From Sphingobacterium alkalisoli (GTDB taxonomy: Bacteria; Bacteroidota; Bacteroidia; Sphingobacteriales; Sphingobacteriaceae): DNA of 64,000 nucleotides. The translations under genes and the position numbers were made by a program. The DNA lies in contig NZ_SUKA01000003.1 in the NCBI RefSeq assembly GCF_005049105.1, forward strand, positions 434,001 through 498,000, given 5' to 3'. The notes below the pieces were generated by a model that was given only the letters and a program-made list of their open reading frames with translations, ran no database searches and was not told the DNA's origin. Below, piece after piece: positions 27,169-35,655 of the stretch; position 1 is the stretch's first letter; the number at the start of each line of letters is the position of its first letter.

Positions 27169-27212
27169 AGTAAAAAAATATGATATCCCTAAGAATATCA
27201 TATTTTTTTACT
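27169..27212 (-). terminator. Terminator of gntR regulator gene (18-bp stem)
   Basis: The perfect 18-bp arms, 27169-27186 and 27195-27212, with an 8-base loop, form an AT-rich stem. On the minus strand it ends in T7 within the 3' arm. The stop codon of the regulator (27210-27208) lies inside the 5' arm, so termination begins right at the end of the gene. It separates the regulator from the nan promoter. Confidence 0.7.
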
Positions 27213-27906
27213 TTAAATTTTTAAGCAATTCGAAGTGCGGTCTCAAATGTTCTCTCATGCCCACCACAAATTCTTCTTTTGTACCGTCTTTCAGTATACG
27301 TACTAGATCACCATGGGTTACATTAGATTTCACGCTTCTATTCTCATTCTTCACAACATAATCAAATACAGGCAAAAGCATAATTTGAAACCTCTTTAAG
27401 GTATCGTTCCCCGTAATTTCATACAGTTTTCCATGGAAGGCGATTTCCCTACTCACCCTAAAGACATCATCATCCTCCGGTTTGCCATTTTTTACAATTG
27501 CTTCCAGGTCTTTAATATCTTTTGGTGTTTTTCTAACAAAAAGTAGGTCGGCCAACCCCAGCTCCAATACCAATCGAAGTTCAAACAGGTTCTTCAAGGT
27601 ATCATTATCCATGCGTTGCGGATTTAACACCCGTTCAAAACTGCCCAAAATATCAGGATTAGTCAATACCATACCCCGCTTCTTTTTGGACTCCACCAGG
27701 CCTAACATCCGAAGTCTACTCAGCGCTTCCCTTAACACATTTCTACTTACCCCTAGCGCTTCAGAAAGCTCCATTTCCGTAGGCAATACATCACCTGTTT
27801 TCAGCTCTTTTTTATTCAGATATTCTCTAAGCCTTATCTCCACCATATCTGCTCTGGTATTGACGGCAATAGGTTCCAAACCTTTTTTCAATTTCGTTGT
27901 TGACAT
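27208..27906 (-). CDS. FadR-subfamily GntR transcriptional regulator (candidate sialic-acid regulator)
   Basis: Cytosolic repressor-type protein of 232 residues. The N-terminal winged helix (about 20-88) contains the signature GDVLPTEMELSEALGVSRNV followed by LREALSRLRMLGLV. The C-terminal helical FCD domain has FHGKLYEITGN, NVTHGDLV and MREHLRPH, whose His/Asp residues bind metal in this family. E. coli NanR belongs to the same subfamily. A TTG start would add two residues; ATG at 27906 is preferred. It sits between the two sialic-acid operons. A motif with GT-N3-AC core lies 18 bases upstream of its own start, and others lie upstream of both operons. Repression relieved by a sialic-acid pathway intermediate is inferred. 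Confidence 0.88.
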   Translation of the reverse strand: MSTTKLKKGLEPIAVNTRADMVEIRLREYLNKKELKTGDVLPTEMELSEALGVSRNVLREALSRLRMLGLVESKKKRGMVLTNPDILGSFERVLNPQRMDNDTLKNLFELRLVLELGLADLLFVRKTPKDIKDLEAIVKNGKPEDDDVFRVSREIAFHGKLYEITGNDTLKRFQIMLLPVFDYVVKNENRSVKSNVTHGDLVRILKDGTKEEFVVGMREHLRPHFELLKNLK

Positions 27907-27923
27907 ATGCAAGCGAATTCTGT

Positions 27924-27938
27924 TTATGTGCTACAAAT
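27924..27938. promoter_or_regulatory. Candidate autoregulatory operator of gntR gene
   Basis: TTATGT-GCT-ACAAAT differs by one base from the site upstream of the outer-membrane operon. On the minus strand a -7-like TTAATTTG (27941-27934) runs directly into the motif, so a bound protein would cover the transcription start. The surrounding 27907-28098 has no gene or convincing terminator. Confidence 0.6.
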
Positions 27939-28098
27939 TAACATAAAATTTTTATTAAACTACAGATGTTACCAAATTATTAAGAACTTTGCTATTCAAT
28001 ATTAACGTTTTTCTCATAGCAAACCAGACACCCCACAATGTCGCTCTTTCACCTTCTCCCCTCAAAGAGATAGAAAGTTCGATATCCTTTATTCCAGC

Positions 28099-29373
28099 TT
28101 ATTGTTTTATCCAATTCAAATTCACGTAATGAAAATCTATAGAGTGTTTTCGATCTACCGCAGCTCCAGCAGTCGGATCCGTTACGTGTTCTACAAGCAA
28201 GCCTATTTCTTCTTGATTGATTTTTGTCATGCTTGTATATCCTCCATACCCTAATGCACATAGATCATCCTGTGCAATTCCTGGATAGTTTAATTGTTTA
28301 GATGCAAACCATGACCGTCCATCATCGCTGCTAAGGCGAAGCGTCATATTGCACCGATAGGGCATAGTATCTCCATCATTTCGAGCCGGGTTGATAAAAG
28401 CGATCAGATTAGGTTGAAATGATAATCTAAGAATAGAACCCTGCGCTCGTGGATCGATTAAGTTTATATCTGCACTGAAAGCCGGAAAACCACCTTCGAT
28501 TGATCCTTTGGACACATACCGGTACCTACCTCTGTTCCAAGTACCTGCTACAGCCCTATCGTTTCGTAACAACAGACCACTGCTAAGCTCTACGACAGAT
28601 CCCTCGAATGTATTTTTGGGAAGGCGCTGAAATTTCCAGGTCTGTCCGTAATCATCACTATAAATATTCCGCTCTCCAGCTGGTATGATTAGCCGGCCTT
28701 CGTTAGGTCCCTGTTCGATCTGGATACCGGTACCTGGACCTACAGCATCCCAGATAAAATCCAAAGGAACTAAGTCCGCGGTTCGATCAACTGGCTCCGA
28801 CCAATGCTGTCCATTGTCGTCGCTATAAATTGTATATACTTTCCGATCGCCCCACTGTGAGACAGCGGGATAATCTTTACCATTGAAACTGCCCCCATGT
28901 TGACTATGCGAATCCGAGTTCCAGGACATAAATAGCCAGATTCTATTGTTTTTAAAATCCGTTACCACTGTCGAGTTACCCCATGTACCCTCGCCTTCAC
29001 TTACTACTGTTTTTAATGCGCCCCATGTTTTTCCTTTGTCCGAGGATATTTTTACCACAATATCAATATCTCCATAATCCAAACTGGTCAATTTTCGCCC
29101 TTCGGCGAATGCAATCAGATCGCCATTCGGAGCAGCAGTAAGGCTAGGAATCCGATACGAGTGGTACCCTTCCGTTGCTTGTTCAAACACACGTACCGTT
29201 TCTTTGATTATATTGTTTTCGCCCTCATCATCCGGGTTATATACGGGCTTATCAAAATCGGTTACGTATACCATACCAGTATCTTTGTCTGCACAAGAGA
29301 GCATCGCTAAAGCAACTAGGCCAATTACAAGTGGTAGTCTTCTAATCTTAGCTATATGTTGTTTGTTGTTCAT
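28099..29373 (-). CDS. Sialidase (GH33) lipoprotein
   Basis: Exported exo-alpha-sialidase of 424 residues. The signal ends LAMLSC with lipid attachment at Cys27. The catalytic propeller has the canonical Arg motif HSYRIPSL (Arg74), LIAFAEGR, and a Glu in FEGSVVELSSG. The Tyr nucleophile is likely in LGYGGYTSMTKI. Asp-boxes are SSDKGKTW, SDDNGQHW, SDDYGQTW and SSDDGRSW. It lacks the long N-terminal beta domain of its neighbour. It is the last gene of the outer-membrane operon, 11 bases after the second sialidase-like gene. It probably works at the cell surface or in the periplasm, feeding sialic acid to the nan operon. Confidence 0.92.
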   Translation of the reverse strand: MNNKQHIAKIRRLPLVIGLVALAMLSCADKDTGMVYVTDFDKPVYNPDDEGENNIIKETVRVFEQATEGYHSYRIPSLTAAPNGDLIAFAEGRKLTSLDYGDIDIVVKISSDKGKTWGALKTVVSEGEGTWGNSTVVTDFKNNRIWLFMSWNSDSHSQHGGSFNGKDYPAVSQWGDRKVYTIYSDDNGQHWSEPVDRTADLVPLDFIWDAVGPGTGIQIEQGPNEGRLIIPAGERNIYSDDYGQTWKFQRLPKNTFEGSVVELSSGLLLRNDRAVAGTWNRGRYRYVSKGSIEGGFPAFSADINLIDPRAQGSILRLSFQPNLIAFINPARNDGDTMPYRCNMTLRLSSDDGRSWFASKQLNYPGIAQDDLCALGYGGYTSMTKINQEEIGLLVEHVTDPTAGAAVDRKHSIDFHYVNLNWIKQ

Positions 29374-29384
29374 AATTTTCTATT

Positions 29385-31283
29385 TTACTTTTTATAGATT
29401 ACAATCCCTTCATAAGGCGTATCCACTCCCCCTTCAGTTGCTACAATAAGCTGACCGGTACCCGTCACAACCGCGTCCATATTTCCGACAGGTACGACAT
29501 AGTTATTGTAAGTCTGTTTAGTAAACAAAGCTCCCACGTTTGTAAAATTTTGGGCGTTGTTATCACTTGTAAAAAGTGTTGGCGTATTGGCATATATCGG
29601 ACTCTTGTTGTATGATCTCACATCCGTTCCTCTTCCCTGCGGCGTGATATAAAAAAGTTTGTTATTCCCGTCGTTAACCAGTACACTACTATACATATGG
29701 CCAAAATCTCCCGTTGCAATTCCATTCCCGAATCCATTGGCTGTCGTCCACGTCGTTCCGCCGTCGCTGCTGTAGCTTACCATCTTGTTTTTGGGGTTAA
29801 CGTTAGCATGAGAGAGCAACATCATGAGTGTACCGTCACTCATTTCTACAATAGAACCAGTCCGGAGATTACTTCCTGAAACAGCATCCCCTAGCGTCCA
29901 GGATAATCCCATATCATCCGAATAGGCTACACGCACCTGATTGGTTCCTACATTCAATGGCATCAATACACGGCCGTTATAATCACCACTTTTTAATGAA
30001 ATTCCATGGCCAGACGCATGTTGGATTTCAATATCCGTTGATCGGAGTTGCGTGGTGATATCGGTCTCGTTAGACCATGTGCGGCCATTATCAGTCGAGA
30101 TGCGTTGATAAATTATCTGTTGGCCCGGATCAATTACATAATTGTTCCCTGTATGGGTATAGAAAAGTTTACTATAATGTAAAATTAATGTTCCGTTATC
30201 CGTCTGTACAATCTGCGGATAGGCATACGTATCGGGGGAGTTTTCTCCAGCAATAACCGTCATGTTATCTTCCCAACTATGGGCCGCATCGATCGAACGT
30301 CTGAGGATAATGTCTGTATTGCCAATCGCTCTGCTCTGCTGCAGTACACGCTGCACTCCGTTAGCATAGTCTGCTCTTCCCTCGGCAAAAAGCAATACAT
30401 CCCCGTTCGTAGCAGCAGCTAAAGCAGGTCGTTGAACCAGATGATAGTCAAATTCATTTTTGTAAAATGCGTAATCAACCGTATACGGATCCGTCGCCTC
30501 AATATATACGTCATGTACGGTCAAAAAATTTCGCCATGGACGGATACTAGGCGTATAATAATACAGTTGTTGATCTGGGATCTTGAATTTGAAACAAAGA
30601 ACACCGTTTATTTTAATATAGAAAAGATTATCTACGATTATAGTTTCAAATTCAGCTGGTATCCCCGGTGTAATTACCTCATTTACTGTAGGCCAGCCCG
30701 CCGAAGGGTTCACGCTGATCCCTGTATTATCGTAGAGGTCCAAAAAGAACTGTGGGGCAATATTAGAGAATCCGTCAAATCCGAAAATAAATTCTTTACC
30801 ACTCTCCCAACTGTTGCCCAGTACGAGTCCGGCTGCAGTACCATTAAATGTACCTATAGTGCCTTTAAAGTACATATAAAAACTCTTCCCCTTACCGATA
30901 GGAACAAAATACTTAGACACTACCCAGTTGTTTCGATAACTATTCGGGTCGCCTCCAAAATGATCTGCGTTACTCAGGGGATAGTAATTACGGTGCGGGA
31001 TCAAGCGCATACCATTAGGCTCTTGCACCCAGGAAGTCGTATCTCCTTTGGCATAATAATCGGTATATCCCTTAAAAAGTATACGGTCGTGAAATGCCTC
31101 ACCTTCTTTCATCAGCCATATCCCTGCCTCCCTATTCGGGTCGAAAGGAAAAGGCAGTGAATCAGGCAATGCAACATCTTCCTCAAAAGGTCCGGGAAAA
31201 TCAAAATGCTGTTCTTTGTAACAAGATCCCAAGACTAAAAGACAAAGGGTCAACAACCATAATTTACAAGCTAATCTCTTCAT
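29385..31283 (-). CDS. Sialidase-family lipoprotein with N-terminal lectin-like domain
   Basis: A lipoprotein (Cys21 in LVLGSC) of 632 residues. Residues about 50-270 look like a concanavalin-type beta-sandwich (SKYFVPIGKGKSFYMYFKG, GVLCFKFKIPDQ) that could bind glycan. Residues about 275-632 form a sialidase propeller with Asp-boxes STDNGRTW, SDDMGLSW and SSDGGTTW, a Glu in TGSIVEMSDG and a Tyr in FGHMYSSVLV. The Arg motif, normally FRIP, reads VQRP (283-286), so the first carboxylate-binding Arg is displaced or replaced by Gln. Activity on ordinary sialosides is therefore uncertain. It lies 45 bases downstream of SusD in the outer-membrane operon and is followed after 11 bases by a canonical sialidase. 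Confidence 0.82.
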   Translation of the reverse strand: MKRLACKLWLLTLCLLVLGSCYKEQHFDFPGPFEEDVALPDSLPFPFDPNREAGIWLMKEGEAFHDRILFKGYTDYYAKGDTTSWVQEPNGMRLIPHRNYYPLSNADHFGGDPNSYRNNWVVSKYFVPIGKGKSFYMYFKGTIGTFNGTAAGLVLGNSWESGKEFIFGFDGFSNIAPQFFLDLYDNTGISVNPSAGWPTVNEVITPGIPAEFETIIVDNLFYIKINGVLCFKFKIPDQQLYYYTPSIRPWRNFLTVHDVYIEATDPYTVDYAFYKNEFDYHLVQRPALAAATNGDVLLFAEGRADYANGVQRVLQQSRAIGNTDIILRRSIDAAHSWEDNMTVIAGENSPDTYAYPQIVQTDNGTLILHYSKLFYTHTGNNYVIDPGQQIIYQRISTDNGRTWSNETDITTQLRSTDIEIQHASGHGISLKSGDYNGRVLMPLNVGTNQVRVAYSDDMGLSWTLGDAVSGSNLRTGSIVEMSDGTLMMLLSHANVNPKNKMVSYSSDGGTTWTTANGFGNGIATGDFGHMYSSVLVNDGNNKLFYITPQGRGTDVRSYNKSPIYANTPTLFTSDNNAQNFTNVGALFTKQTYNNYVVPVGNMDAVVTGTGQLIVATEGGVDTPYEGIVIYKK

Positions 31284-31328
31284 AACTTATCTTTTTGCAT
31301 TCGTTTAATATTTGTTAATAGATCAACT

Positions 31329-32846
31329 TTATTGTACCGGTATGAACCAATTGTTTTGATCCTGTAATTTTAGGTATATTTCATCTTTCAGCCCCCCACT
31401 GTATTTCGAGGCCACTTTATCAGCAAGAATGTTACGCCCAGTTAGCTTCGACCATAACATCAGGTCGTACCATCGCTTTCCTTCAAAAGCAAATTCTCTG
31501 GCCCTTTCGGTAAAGATTACATTAAGCATCACCTCCCTGTTCGTATAATCCAGGTCCGTAATCAACAAAAGTGGCAATCCTCTGGCTTCCCTTAGCATGT
31601 TAATAAAATTGAAGGTGGATGAATAATCATTCAGGTATAGATCTGCAAGCGCCTTTAATAGAAAAGCATCTGCAGAACGATAAAACTGCCAGCTGGCTAT
31701 GCTTTGATAAGATGGTCGCTGTGAGGACACATCATCGAGCCCGATATACTTCCATATCACCGTGTCTTGGCCAAAAACCTTATAACTGAAGCTACTTCGT
31801 ATATCATTTTCTTCAAATGCGAAAATGGTGTTGATCACGTGAGAACTCGGTTTAAGATAATATTTTCCACCATCTTCTGGCCGATTCGATGTAAATTCCT
31901 GCAAGCGATTCGTTTCAAAACTATTATCAAAGCGATATCCGAGCAAAAAAAGACTATGTTGCGCAGCATAGCTTGCTGTGAACTGATTAGGCCAGGCACC
32001 TGCCGTACCCAAGGAATGGAAATTATTAATTATAGGTGAATTACAAAAAGCCGAGGCTGTTTGAAACTCGCCGAGCCAAATCGCTATCTCGGCAGCAAAA
32101 GTAGCCGCCATGGGTTGAGACACCCGACCATAACGTTCTTCCGAAGGAAGGTTATTCCTGTTCCATGTATAATTTAACGGGAGCATTCCCAGTACAGTAA
32201 GCGCATCATTGTAAATCATATGCCAAACTTCCTGCTGATCCGTTGGAAACTTTAACAAACCTTTGATCTCGTCGGCACGAAGGGCTGCTGTTTTCGTACT
32301 CACCGTATCACCCTCTTCGTTTACATACGATATATTCTCGGCATAATCGGATCGAATAATCGGAAATTTATCAAAGGTACGCAAGAGGTAATAGTAACAG
32401 AATGTACGAAGCAATAGTGCCTCTGCATAATAGGCATTTGCATCGCGCACGAGCAACTTATTGTCCTGATCCATCACATCATACACCTTTTCCATCTGCC
32501 TGTTGCATCGCGCAATCGTCTGGTAGATATTGCCATAATCCGCATAGGGGTTTTGAACACTTACATTGTTGATCACAAATTCATTGATATAGGGAGTTGG
32601 TTCCGATTCACCCGTCGTCACCATATCCGCACGGGCATCACCCCATAACAGAAATTTGTGCACATCGTTGGTCAATGGTGCATACATGCCCAACGCGGAA
32701 GCATTAATATCTTCTTGATTTCGGTAGAAATTATCTTCCGCAACCGTTTGATAGGGCTCTACCTCAAAAAAGCTTGAACAGGCACTCAGCCCGGTAACTG
32801 CAATACTTAAAGTAACGATATAAGTAGTTATCCTTTTTATTTTCAT
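31329..32846 (-). CDS. SusD/RagB-family glycan-binding lipoprotein (second pair)
   Basis: Outer-membrane lipoprotein of about 505 residues that lids the preceding SusC. ATG at 32846 (MKIKRITTYIVTL) is preferred because it gives a clean lipobox, TGLSAC (Cys23). An in-frame ATG at 32873 adds nine residues. SusD landmarks are YAEALLLRTFCYYYLLRTF, the TPR-like ATFAAEIAIWLGEF segment and the C-terminal TERAREFAFEGKRWYDLM typical of the family. It follows the SusC gene by 31 bases and precedes the lectin-like sialidase. The context points to sialylated glycan or glycopeptide as ligand. Confidence 0.92.
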   Translation of the reverse strand: MKIKRITTYIVTLSIAVTGLSACSSFFEVEPYQTVAEDNFYRNQEDINASALGMYAPLTNDVHKFLLWGDARADMVTTGESEPTPYINEFVINNVSVQNPYADYGNIYQTIARCNRQMEKVYDVMDQDNKLLVRDANAYYAEALLLRTFCYYYLLRTFDKFPIIRSDYAENISYVNEEGDTVSTKTAALRADEIKGLLKFPTDQQEVWHMIYNDALTVLGMLPLNYTWNRNNLPSEERYGRVSQPMAATFAAEIAIWLGEFQTASAFCNSPIINNFHSLGTAGAWPNQFTASYAAQHSLFLLGYRFDNSFETNRLQEFTSNRPEDGGKYYLKPSSHVINTIFAFEENDIRSSFSYKVFGQDTVIWKYIGLDDVSSQRPSYQSIASWQFYRSADAFLLKALADLYLNDYSSTFNFINMLREARGLPLLLITDLDYTNREVMLNVIFTERAREFAFEGKRWYDLMLWSKLTGRNILADKVASKYSGGLKDEIYLKLQDQNNWFIPVQ

Positions 32847-32877
32847 AATTATTTTGCTTAAATAACAGACCATGAGT

Positions 32878-35637
32878 TTAAAACGAAGCCTTTAAACCCA
32901 ATTTGTAAGTCGTACCCAACGGTGGTGCTCCAAAATCTATATTACGTAACATTGCGTTGTTCATACTGTTGATCTCCGGATCAAAACCGCTGTAATTCGT
33001 AAATGTTAATAGGTTGTCCACACTGACGTACACTTTGATATTTTTGAAATACCTATCCGATGGACCGGCAATATCATAATGTAATGTTACATTTCTAATT
33101 TTCAGATAGCTACCGTCCTCCACCCATAGTGAAGAAGGCTTCCCGTTGTTAGAAGGATCGTTTATTGCAGCTCGGCTTAGACCTGATCCGGGTGTATTAG
33201 CCGAAGTCCATCTATCCAGAACAGCAGGATCCTGATTTGCATAGTCTTTCATGGCATGCATCTGTTGGGCAAAGCTGTTGTAGATGTCCGCACCTTTAAC
33301 GAAATTAAATAAAGCGGATATACCCCAATTTTTATAGGTAAGGCTGCTTGATAATGTACCAAACACATCTGGCAAAGGTGATCCAATGACCTGTCTATCC
33401 AATTCATTAATCTTTCCATCCTCGTTCATATCCTCTATACGATAATCTCCTGCTTTATAGGGGGTACCGTCGGCCTTGTTGAGATTCACTTCATTTTCAT
33501 TCTGAAATACACCCAGCACATTGTATCCGTAGAAAGCCCCCAGTGCTTCCCCTTCCATAGCAACACCGCTATATAAGCCCAATGTCTGTTCCACCGCGCC
33601 ATTTGGCAATTCGAGCACTTTATTTTTCAAGGTAGAGACAGCGGCCGATACAACCCAGTTCCAGTCCTGTTTTTTTACCAAATACGCGGTAGCATCAACT
33701 TCCACTCCGCTGTTTTCAATTGTTCCGGCGTTGTCAAACACCGGATTTACGCCGATCTCCTTTGCAATACTCTGTTGTGTTATCAAATCATGCGTACGCT
33801 TATAATAGTAGCCCACATTCACTTGAACACGATTCTCCAGTAGATTAAAATTAGATTTGATCTCGTACGTATCCGTTATTTCAGGCTTTAAATCGGGGTT
33901 GGCTACGTTACCAAGATATACCCCTCCATATCCGAAATAATTAACAGGGTAATATTGGGCATAATGATAGAACCCGCGCACCTCATGATTTCCTGTGCGG
34001 TCGTAACCGAGCGACATATTCCATACATTATTTTGCTTTTCTCCTGCCAGATAGAAGAGCGCGTGTATTCCAGGATATACGTTCCATCGGGTGTTCGCGC
34101 CTAAATTTGAGGTTCCCTGCAGATTTACAAATGCAGTTAAATCAATTCTATTCTTCCAGTTGATGGCCCCTTGCGCGATCAAGGTCATCAAATTAGATCT
34201 AAATTTGGTATTAGAAGCACTATCCACAATACCTTGCGCTAGCGTTTCAAAGTCGTCTGTACCCGCATTGATCTTTCGGCCATAGAGGCTCTTCTCCTCA
34301 AAGGTTTCTATTGCCGCTTTCAAGGAGGCATCGTAGGTCATGTTAGACGACAACTGACCTTTCTTCAACAAGGCGGTATTCCAATTGAGATCAAACTCGC
34401 TCGAACTTCGCTGCGCATTCTGTCTGATGCGGTATTTATCCGGTACGATACCCAATGCCGGGCGATATTGTTTTTCGGATAGACTAAAATAGGATACGGA
34501 TAAATCGGATACCAGCCTCCAGTCTAACGGCAGTGTCCATTCCACCCCCATGACACCATCGACTCTATTAAACTGGTTTTTATTATCCATATTTTCAATC
34601 AGCGCAACTGGATTACTAAAACCCAGAACATCCACACCAGCTAGTATTTTGCTCTGTTCTCCATTCTCATTAAAATAGTTTGTTCCTAAAAAAGGTGCTT
34701 TTGCTGCCGCTACATAGATAGGATGAACGGCATAGTTGGATCCAAACTCTTTGTAATGTCCGCTCGTATTCGTGTAAGAAAGGTTATTATAAATTTTGAC
34801 ATTAGGCGATAATGCATAGTCCAAATTAAACCGCAGCCCCACACGCTCAAACCCCGTGTTTTTAATAGAGCCCTCTTTGTTGGTATATCCTATCGAGAAT
34901 AGGTAGTTCGCGTCGCCATCGCCACCTTTCAGCTTAACATGATAATCCTGAAATGCACCTTTTTGCTGTATCATTTCCAACCAATCTGTATTGTTGTGGT
35001 ATGTTGGATCGGTCGTGCTAAATATCGGGTGTACATCTCGCTCTTGTGCCGACATTCCTTCCTCTGTAAATCGGGTCCACAGATACGATTTAAATTCCTG
35101 TGCACCAAACCGCGGTACGTGGTAATCAAATGTATTAACACCGTAGCTTGCGTTGAAATCCAGTTTTGTACCTCCAAATTCGCCCCGTTCTGTACGGATA
35201 TCCAATATACCATTGGAGCCTCTCCCGCCCGCTTTATGTAAGTACTGTGCTGATGGCCGTATGTCGACTGCTTCCACGTCAAGTGGATTTAAGAAGCCAA
35301 GCCGATCAGGTTCAAACGTGGATAAAAAAGTAGGCTGTACGCTAGCATATCGCATAGGGATACCATCGATATACAATTGAGGACTACTGGTCAAGTTTAT
35401 ACTGTTTGTGCCCCGGAGCATGATCACCGGACTCGCTCCTACATTGCCATTGTCCATAACGAAAACTCCCGCTTTGCTATATAGCCTGCCCGCAATAGAT
35501 ATAGAAGATGGGTTGGTATCCGTAAATAACCTATTATTTTCCCTAAGCGCGGCTACTGTATCTTGCTGTGCAAGTAGCTGTGGACTACCTAATAACCCCA
35601 AAGCAACAGATGATATAATGTATTTTAACCTATTCAT
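32878..35637 (-). CDS. SusC-like TonB-dependent transporter lacking the N-terminal regulatory-like domain
   Basis: Outer-membrane barrel of 919 residues. The signal peptide ends SPQLLAQQ and the plug begins almost at once (VIMLRGTNSINLTSSPQLYIDGIP, GGRGSNGILDIRTERG). The carboxypeptidase-like domain of about 90 residues found in most SusC proteins is absent. The barrel has normal strands and a C-terminal KLGLKASF. A calcium-binding-like EDMNEDGKINELDRQVIGSPLPD loop is present, as in many SusC proteins. It is followed by its SusD (31-base gap) and preceded by a fasciclin lipoprotein (18-base gap), so the operon contains two complete transporter pairs of different architecture. Confidence 0.93.
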   Translation of the reverse strand: MNRLKYIISSVALGLLGSPQLLAQQDTVAALRENNRLFTDTNPSSISIAGRLYSKAGVFVMDNGNVGASPVIMLRGTNSINLTSSPQLYIDGIPMRYASVQPTFLSTFEPDRLGFLNPLDVEAVDIRPSAQYLHKAGGRGSNGILDIRTERGEFGGTKLDFNASYGVNTFDYHVPRFGAQEFKSYLWTRFTEEGMSAQERDVHPIFSTTDPTYHNNTDWLEMIQQKGAFQDYHVKLKGGDGDANYLFSIGYTNKEGSIKNTGFERVGLRFNLDYALSPNVKIYNNLSYTNTSGHYKEFGSNYAVHPIYVAAAKAPFLGTNYFNENGEQSKILAGVDVLGFSNPVALIENMDNKNQFNRVDGVMGVEWTLPLDWRLVSDLSVSYFSLSEKQYRPALGIVPDKYRIRQNAQRSSSEFDLNWNTALLKKGQLSSNMTYDASLKAAIETFEEKSLYGRKINAGTDDFETLAQGIVDSASNTKFRSNLMTLIAQGAINWKNRIDLTAFVNLQGTSNLGANTRWNVYPGIHALFYLAGEKQNNVWNMSLGYDRTGNHEVRGFYHYAQYYPVNYFGYGGVYLGNVANPDLKPEITDTYEIKSNFNLLENRVQVNVGYYYKRTHDLITQQSIAKEIGVNPVFDNAGTIENSGVEVDATAYLVKKQDWNWVVSAAVSTLKNKVLELPNGAVEQTLGLYSGVAMEGEALGAFYGYNVLGVFQNENEVNLNKADGTPYKAGDYRIEDMNEDGKINELDRQVIGSPLPDVFGTLSSSLTYKNWGISALFNFVKGADIYNSFAQQMHAMKDYANQDPAVLDRWTSANTPGSGLSRAAINDPSNNGKPSSLWVEDGSYLKIRNVTLHYDIAGPSDRYFKNIKVYVSVDNLLTFTNYSGFDPEINSMNNAMLRNIDFGAPPLGTTYKLGLKASF

Positions 35638-35655
35638 GAATAAGTATTTAGACTT

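Noticed and set aside
27482..27946. Open frame of 154 codons antisense to the GntR regulator
   Set aside because: Serine/leucine-rich shadow of the regulator coding strand with no independent support.
30432..31160. Open frame of 242 codons antisense to the lectin-like sialidase gene
   Set aside because: Its length comes from codon bias of the real gene on the other strand. The peptide has no signal, domain or sensible composition.
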